24,256 nt of DNA from JBGPBY01 sp041481485 (GTDB taxonomy: Bacteria > Acidobacteriota > Terriglobia > 20CM-2-55-15): assembly GCA_041481485.1 (NCBI GenBank), contig JBGPBY010000032.1, positions 1 to 24,256 of the forward strand, written 5' to 3'. Below are positions 7,888-14,711 of this stretch, in pieces (the first letter of the stretch is position 1; each line of letters begins with the position of its first letter). The position numbers and the translations under genes were made by a program. The notes below the pieces were generated by a model. That model saw only the letters and a program-made list of their open reading frames with translations. It was not told the origin of the DNA and ran no database searches.

Positions 7888-8130
7888 CTATTTCAGTTTT
7901 CGAACCAGCCATATCAGGATAACGGCACCTACGAACGAAACGAAGATGGAGCCGATCAGGTTCCACGCGCCAAGGCCAAGCAGTCCAAACACAAAGCGGC
8001 CGATCACGCCCCCAACCATGCCAAGAAGGATATCTATCGGCACGCCGTAGCCACGGCCCTTCATCACTTTCCCTGCGAGCCACCCCGCGATCAAGCCGAT
8101 GACGACTGCCCAGAGCAATCCGTTCAACAT
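7888..8130 (-). CDS. GlsB/YeaQ/YmgE family stress response membrane protein
   Basis: Small inner-membrane protein of 80 residues, the family's normal size. Three glycine-rich membrane helices are visible (MLNGLLWAVVIGLIAGWLAG, then IDILLGMVGGVIGRFVFGLLG, then IGSIFVSFVGAVILIWLV), with the typical basic KVMKGRGYG loop after the first. The family (old name transglycosylase-associated protein) is induced under stress and at stationary phase in other bacteria; its exact function is unsettled. AAGGAG precedes the ATG by about 8 nt. It is read divergently from rpsU and appears to lead a two-gene unit with the 74-residue gene. Confidence 0.92.
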   Translation of the reverse strand: MLNGLLWAVVIGLIAGWLAGKVMKGRGYGVPIDILLGMVGGVIGRFVFGLLGLGAWNLIGSIFVSFVGAVILIWLVRKLK

Positions 8131-8229
8131 CCCCGATTCTCCTTATCCGTTAAAGGGTTTGCCGCAAACCGGTCTTCTTACAAAGTACGCCCCTGCGAGG
8201 ATTTTTGCTTCGCATTGTTAAATGACGTC

Positions 8230-8258
8230 TTGCTACTGACGGACATGCCAATCATACT
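8230..8258 (+). promoter_or_regulatory. Candidate sigma70-type promoter for rpsU
   Basis: TTGCTA at 8230-8235 and CATACT at 8253-8258 with a 17-nt spacer; four of six positions match in each hexamer. Transcription would start near 8265, 26 nt before the TTG start. Pattern match only. Confidence 0.4.
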
Positions 8259-8290
8259 CATATACGAACACAGATTCAGGGAGGCAATAA

Positions 8291-8521
8291 TTGGCAGAAA
8301 TTCGGATGTTCGATGGTGAATCCATCGAGAGTGCACTTCGGCGTTTCAAGCGGCAGGTTCAGCAAGAGGGCATTATTAAGGATGTAAAGAAGCACTCATT
8401 TTTTCTGAAGCCCGGAGAGCGGAAACGTCTCAAAAGTAAGTTAGCCCAAAAGGCCAAACGCAAGAAAGTGCAGCGAAAGCCTTTTGATGCCGATTCAAAA
8501 GCCCCACCGCGAAGCCGTTAA
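8291..8521 (+). CDS. rpsU: 30S ribosomal protein S21
   Basis: 76 residues with the S21 signature: ESIESALRRFKRQVQQEGII near the N-terminus followed by KHSFFLKPGERKRLKSK and a basic tail. S21 sits on the platform of the small subunit and helps initiation; a few bacteria have several copies, so more may exist elsewhere. The start is a TTG at 8291, supported by GGGAGG at 8279-8284 with 6 nt spacing; no in-frame ATG precedes the conserved block. The C-terminal stretch FDADSKAPPRSR is longer than in many S21s. It stands alone between GlsB-like and the groEL gene, and converges on the unknown gene at 8590. Confidence 0.93.
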   Translation: MAEIRMFDGESIESALRRFKRQVQQEGIIKDVKKHSFFLKPGERKRLKSKLAQKAKRKKVQRKPFDADSKAPPRSR

Positions 8522-8589
8522 GCGCGGCGTCCAGTACTGTCGTCTATTTCACAAATCAACGGGAATTCAATGTCCGTTCAATCTGGAAT

Positions 8590-8913
8590 TCAAGTGGTTG
8601 GACTCGGCATCTTCCTGAAACGGCTGCCGCGTACCGGGGCAACGTGCCGGTGCTGTGCAATGTCTGCCGCCGTCAGGCCGAATCGGGCAGGCGGGGTTTC
8701 GGCATCTGTTTGAAGCCTGACTCTCAGGGTTTCATAACAAATGCCCGACGCCTCCTGTATCGCGATCCGCTGAGGTCCCTCGAGAAACGACAGCGGCACT
8801 TCGACGGCAATGGTTTTGGCATCGACGCCGAGGCCATACGAAAAATCGAGGCAGCGGCCACCTTCCGGTAAGCTTTTGTATCCGATATAGCGAATTGATA
8901 GAAGATCTTTCAT
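8590..8913 (-). CDS. Hypothetical protein downstream of groEL
   Basis: 107-residue frame starting 6 nt after the groEL stop on the same strand, hence co-transcribed and probably coupled (no separate Shine-Dalgarno site is visible). The N-terminal half looks like a small beta-rich fold (LLSIRYIGYKSLPEGGRCLDFSYG); the middle has a hydrophobic segment VEVPLSFLEGPQRIAIQEA. No family recognised. Its tail after residue 85 is Arg/Pro-rich and low in complexity. The stop at 8590 converges with rpsU. Confidence 0.6.
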   Translation of the reverse strand: MKDLLSIRYIGYKSLPEGGRCLDFSYGLGVDAKTIAVEVPLSFLEGPQRIAIQEASGICYETLRVRLQTDAETPPARFGLTAADIAQHRHVAPVRGSRFRKMPSPTT

Positions 8914-8919
8914 AAAGTT

Positions 8920-10539
8920 TTAGTACATCGAAGAGTCGCCGGCAGGCATCGCCATTGCATTTCCCTTTTCGGCGATATCCACGACCAGAGCTTCGGTCGT
9001 CAGCATCAGTGACGCGATGGATGCGGCGTTCTGAAGCGCCGAACGGGTAACTTTGGCTGGATCCAGGATACCGGCTGAAATCATGTCGGTGTATTCCTCG
9101 GTTTGGGCGTTGAATCCATAATTGGTTTTGGTCGATTCGCGTACCTTAGCGACCACGATGGAGCCCTCATGGCCTGCGTTGGCCGCAATCAGCCGGAGCG
9201 GTTCTTCAAGAGCGCGCTTGACGATGTTGACGCCGATCTGTTCTTCGTCTGCGAGTTTGAGTTTGTCCAGCACAGGAATCGCTCGAAGAAATGCAACTCC
9301 ACCTCCGGGAACGATGCCCTCTTCCACCGCTGCGCGGGTTGCATGCATTGCATCCTCAACACGTGCTTTCTTTTCCTTCATCTCGGTCTCGGTTGCCGCG
9401 CCGACCTGGATCACCGCAACGCCACCCACAAGCTTCGCCAACCGTTCCTGCAGCTTCTCACGATCGTAATCGGAAGTTGTCTCCTCCATTTGAGCCCGAA
9501 GCTGCTTGACGCGGCCCTCAATGGCCGATCGCCTTCCGCCGCCTTCAATGATTGTGGTGTTGTCTTTGTCGATAACCACCTTCTTTGCGGTGCCGAGATC
9601 TGTAATTTGAATTTTCTCCAGCCGGATACCGAGATCCTCTGTAATCGCCTTTCCACCGGTAAGAATCGCGATGTCGTCCAGCATCGCCTTGCGCCGATCG
9701 CCGAAGCCGGGCGCTTTCACCGCCGCTGTACGCAATGTGCCGCGCAGCTTGTTCACCACAAGGGTCGCCAATGCCTCCCCTTCAATGTCCTGGGCAATGA
9801 TCAGTAGCGGATGGCCCGCTCTGGCGACCTGTTCCAGAAGCGGCAAAAGATCATTCATCGTGCTGACCTTTTTCTCGCAGATCAGGATGACGCAGTTTTC
9901 GAGCACGGTCTGCATGCGCTCCGGATCGGTGACAAAGTAAGGCGACAGATATCCGCGATCGAATTGCATGCCTTCAACCACAGTCAATGTGGTTTCAATC
10001 GTCTTGCCTTCCTCGACCGTAATGACTCCATCCTTGCCGACTCTTTTCATGGCATCGGCAATGATGTTGCCAATCGTGGAGTCGCCGTTTGCGGAAATGG
10101 AAGCGACCTGAGCGATCATTTCGCCGTTCACCGGCCTGGAAAGCCGTTTAATTTCTCCTGCCGCGGCCTCGACGGCGCGCTCAATACCCCGCTTCACCGC
10201 CATCGGGTTTGCGCCGGCGGCAACTGTCTTGACGCCCTCACGAAAAATGGCTTGAGCCAGAACAGTGGCGGTCGTGGTTCCGTCCCCAGCCACGTCGCTG
10301 GTCCTGGATGCGACTTCTTTCACCATTTGGGCGCCCATGTTCTCCATGGGTTCCTTCAATTCGATCTCTTTCGCAACGGTGACTCCGTCCTTCGTAATCA
10401 GGGGAGAGCCGAATGCCTTTGCGAGGACGACATTCCGTCCTTTAGGGCCCAATGTAATTTTGACGGCGTCGGCAAGGGCGTTGATGCCCCTCAGCATTGC
10501 CTGTCTGGAGTTTTCGCCGTGAACGATCTGCTTCGCCAT
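8920..10539 (-). CDS. groEL: Chaperonin GroEL (60 kDa, solitary copy)
   Basis: 539-residue group I chaperonin that folds proteins with ATP in a double-ring complex with GroES. I begin at the ATG at 10539 (MAKQIVHGENSRQ), the conserved start, instead of 10620. Visible: ATP-binding ITLGPKGRNVVL at 28-39, the catalytic-Asp motif GDGTTT at 85-90 (D86, E. coli D87), the IEVEEGKTI-type apical start, and the EEGIVPGGGVAFL motif in the returning intermediate domain. Odd points: no groES is found upstream within 245 nt or elsewhere, and the C-terminus ends NAMAMPAGDSSMY where most GroELs have a GGM-rich tail, so only a trace of the tail remains. No CIRCE operator was seen. Probably an additional paralogue beside a canonical groESL. 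Confidence 0.94.
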   Translation of the reverse strand: MAKQIVHGENSRQAMLRGINALADAVKITLGPKGRNVVLAKAFGSPLITKDGVTVAKEIELKEPMENMGAQMVKEVASRTSDVAGDGTTTATVLAQAIFREGVKTVAAGANPMAVKRGIERAVEAAAGEIKRLSRPVNGEMIAQVASISANGDSTIGNIIADAMKRVGKDGVITVEEGKTIETTLTVVEGMQFDRGYLSPYFVTDPERMQTVLENCVILICEKKVSTMNDLLPLLEQVARAGHPLLIIAQDIEGEALATLVVNKLRGTLRTAAVKAPGFGDRRKAMLDDIAILTGGKAITEDLGIRLEKIQITDLGTAKKVVIDKDNTTIIEGGGRRSAIEGRVKQLRAQMEETTSDYDREKLQERLAKLVGGVAVIQVGAATETEMKEKKARVEDAMHATRAAVEEGIVPGGGVAFLRAIPVLDKLKLADEEQIGVNIVKRALEEPLRLIAANAGHEGSIVVAKVRESTKTNYGFNAQTEEYTDMISAGILDPAKVTRSALQNAASIASLMLTTEALVVDIAEKGNAMAMPAGDSSMY

Positions 10540-10686
10540 GTATGGGACTGCCTTTCTATTTCCTGCCGGCGGATTGGTCGGCGCCCGCGAGAATGCCGCC
10601 GATGACCAACACGCGGTCATGCAATGGGCGGAGGTTATGCCTTCGGGGTCTGTTTCGCCTTGGGAGTGAGGTGAGCCGAGGCGTAC

Positions 10687-10758
10687 TTAACTAAATTAGG
10701 TGAAGTATGCTTTAAAATCAAGCTTTATCTGATATAGTAAGTGACTACTAATAGTTAA
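10687..10758. promoter_or_regulatory. AT-rich divergent control region with inverted TTAACTA boxes
   Basis: The ~60-nt stretch between groEL and the XRE gene is much richer in A/T than the surroundings. TTAACTA at 10687-10693 and its complement TAGTTAA at 10752-10758 flank it, and TATAGT at 10733-10738 is a candidate -10 for the regulator. It could be an operator for the adjacent regulator; the boxes are only 7 bp. Confidence 0.25.
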
Positions 10759-10784
10759 TTTGCCGGCCAGTCAGGAGTAAAAGC

Positions 10785-11657
10785 GTGGACGTGTCCCAGC
10801 TCATAGAAGAGAAATTGACGGAGTTTGGCCTGGAGCAGCGTCATCTGGCGGACGCCGCCAACGTCACCGAGTCCTATATTTCGCAGCTCCTGAATCGGAA
10901 AAAAGCTCCGCCCGGCCCGGAGCGGACCGATATTTATGGCAAACTTGGGAAACTTCTGAAGTTGCCGGTAGGCACACTGGAGAATCTCGCCGACGTCCAG
11001 CGCAAGCAGGAACTCAAGAAAAAGATCCAGCTGCCGCCGCTGCCTTTGTTCAAGGATGTTCGGGAGTTATTGCTGCAAAAGTGCAAACGTGCGAGACAAA
11101 GCAAGATTCGTGCGATTTTCGAGAAGGAACCCTTTGGCGAACTCGAACGCCTCATCACCCAGAAACTGCTGGATGTCGTCAAGGGGCTGATCCGTGAGGA
11201 GCTGAAACGCGAGAACTGGCTCCGTCTGGCTGCACGCAAAAGCGGACGAAGTTACAAACAGATGCGGGTCGCCGTTCTTGAATTTCTGGATGCCGACGTT
11301 TTCAATGTCACGCCAGAGAGCTGCCTCGCGTTCCTGAATCCATTGATCGCGTCCTGGGACATCGACCTGGCTTCCTTCAGCTTCGAAGTCGTGCTGAATC
11401 GCAAAATCGTGCCGACCGGCTCGAAGAGATTTGAGTTTGTGGAGACGGGGAGTGGTGGCAAACCCGATGGAGCGCCGGGGTTGCGCGAGTTCCTAAAGGA
11501 TCGCTCGTTGAGCGGAGACATGACACAGACGGAGATCGAGTTTCTCCGTCGTCTGCCCTTCAGGAACGGGGAGAGGCCTACGGCTCTCTATTACTATCGC
11601 GAATTGCAGAATCTCAGGGACCCGCTGCATTTCCGTGATGTCAGGAGACGCAATTGA
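10785..11657 (+). CDS. XRE-family helix-turn-helix transcriptional regulator
   Basis: 290-residue DNA-binding protein. The start is a GTG with AGGAG at 10773-10777 and 7 nt spacing. Residues ~4-65 form an XRE/cro-type HTH (LIEEKLTEFGLEQRHLADAANVTESYISQLLNRKKAP) with the second helix ending in the typical VTESYISQLL. The rest is a charged alpha-helical region (RELLLQKCKRARQ onward) and a C-terminal part of mixed alpha/beta content with no domain recognised; this two-part shape suggests sensing by the C-terminal domain. It is divergent from groEL, ending in TTGA that overlaps the next tiny gene by 4 nt. Target unknown; groEL and its own operon are candidates. Confidence 0.8.
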   Translation: MDVSQLIEEKLTEFGLEQRHLADAANVTESYISQLLNRKKAPPGPERTDIYGKLGKLLKLPVGTLENLADVQRKQELKKKIQLPPLPLFKDVRELLLQKCKRARQSKIRAIFEKEPFGELERLITQKLLDVVKGLIREELKRENWLRLAARKSGRSYKQMRVAVLEFLDADVFNVTPESCLAFLNPLIASWDIDLASFSFEVVLNRKIVPTGSKRFEFVETGSGGKPDGAPGLREFLKDRSLSGDMTQTEIEFLRRLPFRNGERPTALYYYRELQNLRDPLHFRDVRRRN

Positions 11658-11728
11658 AACGAGTCGTGATCGCGGCGTTTGTCGTCCAGGCGGTCATTGG
11701 TTATTTGATACTTCATTACTCCCATTGA
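11654..11728 (+). CDS. 24-residue membrane peptide, TTG start, coupled to the XRE gene
   Basis: A TTG at 11654 overlaps the TGA of the regulator gene (TTGA) and is preceded by AGGAGA at 11643-11648 with 5 nt spacing. It encodes a 24-residue peptide: a basic start (MKR), one continuous hydrophobic stretch (VVIAAFVVQAVIGYLIL) and HYSH, so one membrane helix. The ribosome site and coupling support translation; nothing is known of a function. Confidence 0.55.
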   Translation: MKRVVIAAFVVQAVIGYLILHYSH

Positions 11729-11766
11729 TCCATCAGTTTTTGAGCAATATTTAAGGAAAACATAAA

Positions 11767-11997
11767 ATGAATGCGTCATGGTCCAAAGTCGACAACCGCT
11801 GGTATCTCGCGGTGAACTGTCAGTCGTGCAGCGAGCCCATTTTGTTTGCAGTCGACTACAGCAATAGAGAACTGCCTCCCGAACCGGCGGGCAAACTGTT
11901 TCTAACCTGCGCCTCTTCGCAATGCCTGCACCGGGCCGACTACACCTCCGCCAAAGTATTGCGCTTTCAAAGGCAAATGGCTGCGTCAGTTAAATAA
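11767..11997 (+). CDS. Small Cys-rich hypothetical protein (zinc-ribbon-like)
   Basis: 76-residue protein with a CQSC pair near residues 18-21 and a CASSQC pair near 48-53, a spacing compatible with a four-Cys zinc ribbon. Start ATG with AAGGA about 10 nt upstream. The fold between the pairs (ILFAVDYSNRELPPEPAG) suggests beta strands around the metal site. No family recognised. It lies 39 nt after the membrane peptide and 10 nt before another tiny Cys-rich gene in the same direction, probably one transcript with the XRE regulator. Confidence 0.7.
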   Translation: MNASWSKVDNRWYLAVNCQSCSEPILFAVDYSNRELPPEPAGKLFLTCASSQCLHRADYTSAKVLRFQRQMAASVK

Positions 11998-12007
11998 AGG
12001 AGTGAAA

Positions 12008-12184
12008 GTGAAAACAGTTAAGGAGAAAGTTAAGGTTCCCGATTTTCGTGTGTGGTGCGATGAATGTTGTATTCGTATTGCACCATACGAAGAAAAGCTC
12101 ACTGTGCATGGCAAAACTTATCATGAAACCTGTTATGTAAAGCCGGTATCTCCGGAATCCGTCCCCGCAAACCGGAAGGATTAG
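12008..12184 (+). CDS. Small LIM-like/zinc-finger-like hypothetical protein
   Basis: 58 residues from the GTG at 12008, chosen because AAAGGAG (11996-12002) would be 5 nt upstream; a GTG at 12002 lies inside that site. The core is a C-x2-C (CDEC) followed about 22 residues later by H-x2-C (HETC) with the VHGKTYHETCY pattern typical of LIM-type and related treble-clef fingers. Only half of a LIM domain is present, so one zinc would be bound. Basic N-terminus. Function unknown; convergent with the gene at 12193. Confidence 0.65.
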   Translation: MKTVKEKVKVPDFRVWCDECCIRIAPYEEKLTVHGKTYHETCYVKPVSPESVPANRKD

Positions 12185-12192
12185 CCTGTAAC

Positions 12193-13338
12193 CTACCGCA
12201 CCATCGTTTTCGCATCGGGGATGAGTTGGAGCGCATCTGCATAGGTCAGCTTTACGCCGGCCTTTACCTTGTCGCGGAGATCGACCATCGGCGACACCGT
12301 CTGGAGCCATCCTCCTCTCCACCAGCGAAGGTTTACGGCTTGCGGCGACCCGACAAAGCGGATGAACAGGCTTGAAGAATCCATCGGTAAGGCTGCAACA
12401 TTCTCGTAGAAACGCTGGGTTGTCGCGTCGCTCCCACCGCCCTGCGGCGCCAGGTAATACTCCACGTTCGAAAGATAAAACGCGGAGACGATCGCATTGT
12501 GCTGGGCGACGTACTCCGCAACCTTTCGAATGGCCTTGGGTCCCGCGAAATCACCCACCAGGGGGATGATCATGTTCTTCATATGCAGGTTGCGGACGAC
12601 CTGATAGTTCTCCTCTGTGGCCAGAAAGCTCCATGCCTTCTTGTCGGCATCCGTATCGGTCATGGCCTGAATGTAATTGGGTGCCGGCGCCATATTCGGA
12701 GGGAACGAGCTTTCGAACTTGTAGTCGATCGCCGGTCCCGCGCGGAAGAACGCGTCATAGACGAATTCGACCTTTTGGATATCGTCCGCGGTGAGGGCAA
12801 AGCCGTGCTTTGAAATGTTGCTCTTTATGGCGGCAAGGTTCGCCGTGTAGTAGGCCTTGTCGCCCTTCAGTCCCTCGAAGGCGAGGAACAGTCCGTTGGC
12901 TCTCGCACTCGCGGGAACACTATCCGTGGTCTTGATGGAGAACAAGCGCGAGACGAAGTCCGCGCGGGTGGGCGACAGTTCGAAGATCGCCTTGTACATC
13001 AGGTGAAGGATGGCGTTCTGCCTGCGGATATCGAAGATGAACGCCATCTTCGGTTTCACTCCGGCGATGTACGTGAAGTTCTGCTCCGGCGCAACGCCAA
13101 GATACACGCCGCCGGGCTTGGTGATCTTCGTCAACGTCGGCATGATGTCCTGGATGGTCTCTTCGTTGGTCATGAAGTTCTGGTACGGGTAGTCGCCAGT
13201 GGGCTCAGAGAATTCCGTGAAGAGCCGCCAGAATTCGGCGTCGGAGAGTTGTGTGGGAAGGCTTGCCGCCTGCGGCGTCGCAAGGATCGAAATGCCACAC
13301 AGGAGAATCACGGCCAGGGTCGCTCTGCCACAACGCAT
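12193..13338 (-). CDS. Conserved secreted protein of unknown function
   Basis: 381-residue protein with a signal peptide (MRCGRATLAVILLCGISILATPQAA). The start ATG is 6 nt after GGAGG. Segments such as FMTNEETIQDIMPTL, GGVYLGVAPEQNFTYIAGVK and MAFIFDIRRQNAILHLMYKAIFEL are, from memory, characteristic of a conserved family found in acidobacteria and myxobacteria; the GVAPEQNF...DIRRQN part is faintly reminiscent of a nucleotide- or SAM-binding Rossmann start, but the catalytic pattern is not evident. It has no clear operon partner: it converges on the Cys-rich gene and its 5' side faces a gene remnant. Export to the periplasm is an inference from the N-terminus. Confidence 0.75.
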   Translation of the reverse strand: MRCGRATLAVILLCGISILATPQAASLPTQLSDAEFWRLFTEFSEPTGDYPYQNFMTNEETIQDIMPTLTKITKPGGVYLGVAPEQNFTYIAGVKPKMAFIFDIRRQNAILHLMYKAIFELSPTRADFVSRLFSIKTTDSVPASARANGLFLAFEGLKGDKAYYTANLAAIKSNISKHGFALTADDIQKVEFVYDAFFRAGPAIDYKFESSFPPNMAPAPNYIQAMTDTDADKKAWSFLATEENYQVVRNLHMKNMIIPLVGDFAGPKAIRKVAEYVAQHNAIVSAFYLSNVEYYLAPQGGGSDATTQRFYENVAALPMDSSSLFIRFVGSPQAVNLRWWRGGWLQTVSPMVDLRDKVKAGVKLTYADALQLIPDAKTMVR

Positions 13339-13399
13339 CGGGAACCTCCACGGGAGTCCTGGGAAAAATTGCGAAAATTATAGCAGCACTCCGGTGAAG

Positions 13400-13520
13400 T
13401 TAGAACTGCAGGGGAATGGTTACTCCGGTGACGTCCGAGTCCGTAACGGTAACGGCGACGCCCCCTTGCGCTGCAAAAGAATCACATTGGAAGTTTTTGG
13501 AACAGGCCTTAATTCCTTCC
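13400..13520 (-). pseudogene. Possible remnant of a 3' gene end (regulatory/TonB-type secreted protein)
   Basis: Read on the minus strand, this stretch is open in one frame for about 40 codons and ends in TAA (13400-13402) with FAAQGGVAVTVTDSDVTGVT. Such an Asp/Val/Thr alternation followed by IPLQF resembles the C-terminal strand of carboxypeptidase-regulatory-like proteins common in acidobacteria. No start is visible and the frame runs into palindrome B and then into the SGNH gene in a different frame, so it is at most a decayed tail. Confidence 0.35.
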
Positions 13521-14711
13521 CAGCCGCGTAAGCGGCGGCAGTTCCTTAGCCCCCGGCGTGAGCCGGGGGTTTATAATCGCTATACCACGCAGAGTGCCGT
13601 GACTCTGCAGCCGAACCGCAATGGCGCTGGCAATGGCATAGCTGGCGCGCGCGTCGGGATGCTGATCCCACGGCAAGCGCCATGCCGGATTGATCTCCAC
13701 GAGCGTGTACGGCAAGCCGGCCTGGTCGAGGATACGGCGGCGCAGAGTTCGTTCCAATTCTTCCTCCTGGCCAAACTGCGGCACGACGATCAGTGGTATT
13801 GCACCGCTTGCGTGCGCCAGTTCCAGCGTGGCGCGAAGCGCGTCGCGGGTAACTGCTATTCCGCGCTCGACGGTTGCATCGCTGCGATACGGGACGAGCA
13901 GTGTGGCAAGCGACTTCAGCCGCGTGTGCTGGACGGCCGGCAGCCAGACGAGACCTGGCCCAAGATGCGGCCGGTCGTCGTCGAGGTTTCGGCCGAAAAG
14001 TGCTGTCATGAACAATGAGACGACCGCCACCGGATGACGAAAACGCGGCAATTCCTCCTGGAGTCTGAGATACGTCTGATCGGTGCTAAAACCGTGAACG
14101 GCCAGGTTTGCGCTTTGAATGTCCATGATCGCACCAACCTTGGCCGGTACGCTTTCGTCCCAGTCCAGTCCTTCGCCGAACATCATGGACTCGCCGGCGA
14201 ACAGGATCGTGGGGCGGTCGTGATCGACCGGTTCATCGAGAGAGTGGACGCGATATCCTGCGGCATCGACCGCATACTCCACGGTGCGCCCCCCGATTGT
14301 CTTGTGTCCGATGCGCGCCGGAAGCAGCGTCCAGCCAAGCCGCAGATCGGGCTGGCGTCGCGGCTCATCTTCGCGAGCCAGCCATTCCGTTGGACCGAGT
14401 CCCATGTGATCGAGCGCCAGTCCGCCGGCCACCACGGCGAGTACTGCCGCGATCACGGCGCGCAAAGCGAGTTGCGCGGTTCGCGGCGTGACCCACCTGG
14501 CGGCGGGGCGCGCTATGAATACGAGTAACGTCCCAATGGTTCCCAGGAATAGTCGAACGATCGTCTCAATTTGTATGTAGCGATAACGCGGCAGAAGAAA
14601 AGACGGCAGAAAATGCCGGTCGAGCCATGGCTGATTTGCGGCGAACGCTGTGACGAGGAGTGCCACGCCACTCAATGCCAGGCCGGCAGCGGCAACTCGC
14701 GCGAGTTTCAC
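13509..14711 (-). CDS. Membrane-anchored SGNH/GDSL-type hydrolase or acyl-esterase
   Basis: 400-residue protein with a GTG start. N-terminal part: three membrane helices (about 5-25, 50-67, 83-100). The outer domain has an SGNH start, ILFAGESMMFGEGLDWDE, with the nucleophile Ser175 in a GES box (commonly GDS), and near the end WDQHPD (Asp349, His351), the usual D-x-H-P-N/D pair. Such membrane-tied SGNH proteins often add or remove acyl groups on polysaccharides and other envelope molecules; this use is inferred. It is last in the five-gene operon and overlaps the methyltransferase stop by 4 nt (GTGA). The C-terminal tail is encoded by palindrome B, so the original gene end was likely different. 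Confidence 0.85.
   Translation of the reverse strand: MKLARVAAAGLALSGVALLVTAFAANQPWLDRHFLPSFLLPRYRYIQIETIVRLFLGTIGTLLVFIARPAARWVTPRTAQLALRAVIAAVLAVVAGGLALDHMGLGPTEWLAREDEPRRQPDLRLGWTLLPARIGHKTIGGRTVEYAVDAAGYRVHSLDEPVDHDRPTILFAGESMMFGEGLDWDESVPAKVGAIMDIQSANLAVHGFSTDQTYLRLQEELPRFRHPVAVVSLFMTALFGRNLDDDRPHLGPGLVWLPAVQHTRLKSLATLLVPYRSDATVERGIAVTRDALRATLELAHASGAIPLIVVPQFGQEEELERTLRRRILDQAGLPYTLVEINPAWRLPWDQHPDARASYAIASAIAVRLQSHGTLRGIAIINPRLTPGAKELPPLTRLGRN
13523..13569 (+). repeat. Double-hairpin palindromic repeat, copy B (inside the SGNH gene end)
   Basis: CCGC-gtaa-GCGG at 13524-13535 and CCCCCGGC-gtga-GCCGGGGG at 13550-13569, spaced by the same GGCAnTTCCTTAGC-type segment as copy A at 4341. 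Here the repeat is read in frame by the minus-strand SGNH gene and supplies its last residues (about RLTPGAKELPPLTRLG). Terminator function for the five-gene operon is plausible. Confidence 0.8.

Noticed and set aside
10540..10784. Search for groES or a CIRCE operator upstream of groEL
   Set aside because: No open frame with a groES-like start and no TTAGCACTC-N9-GAGTGCTAA pattern was found.
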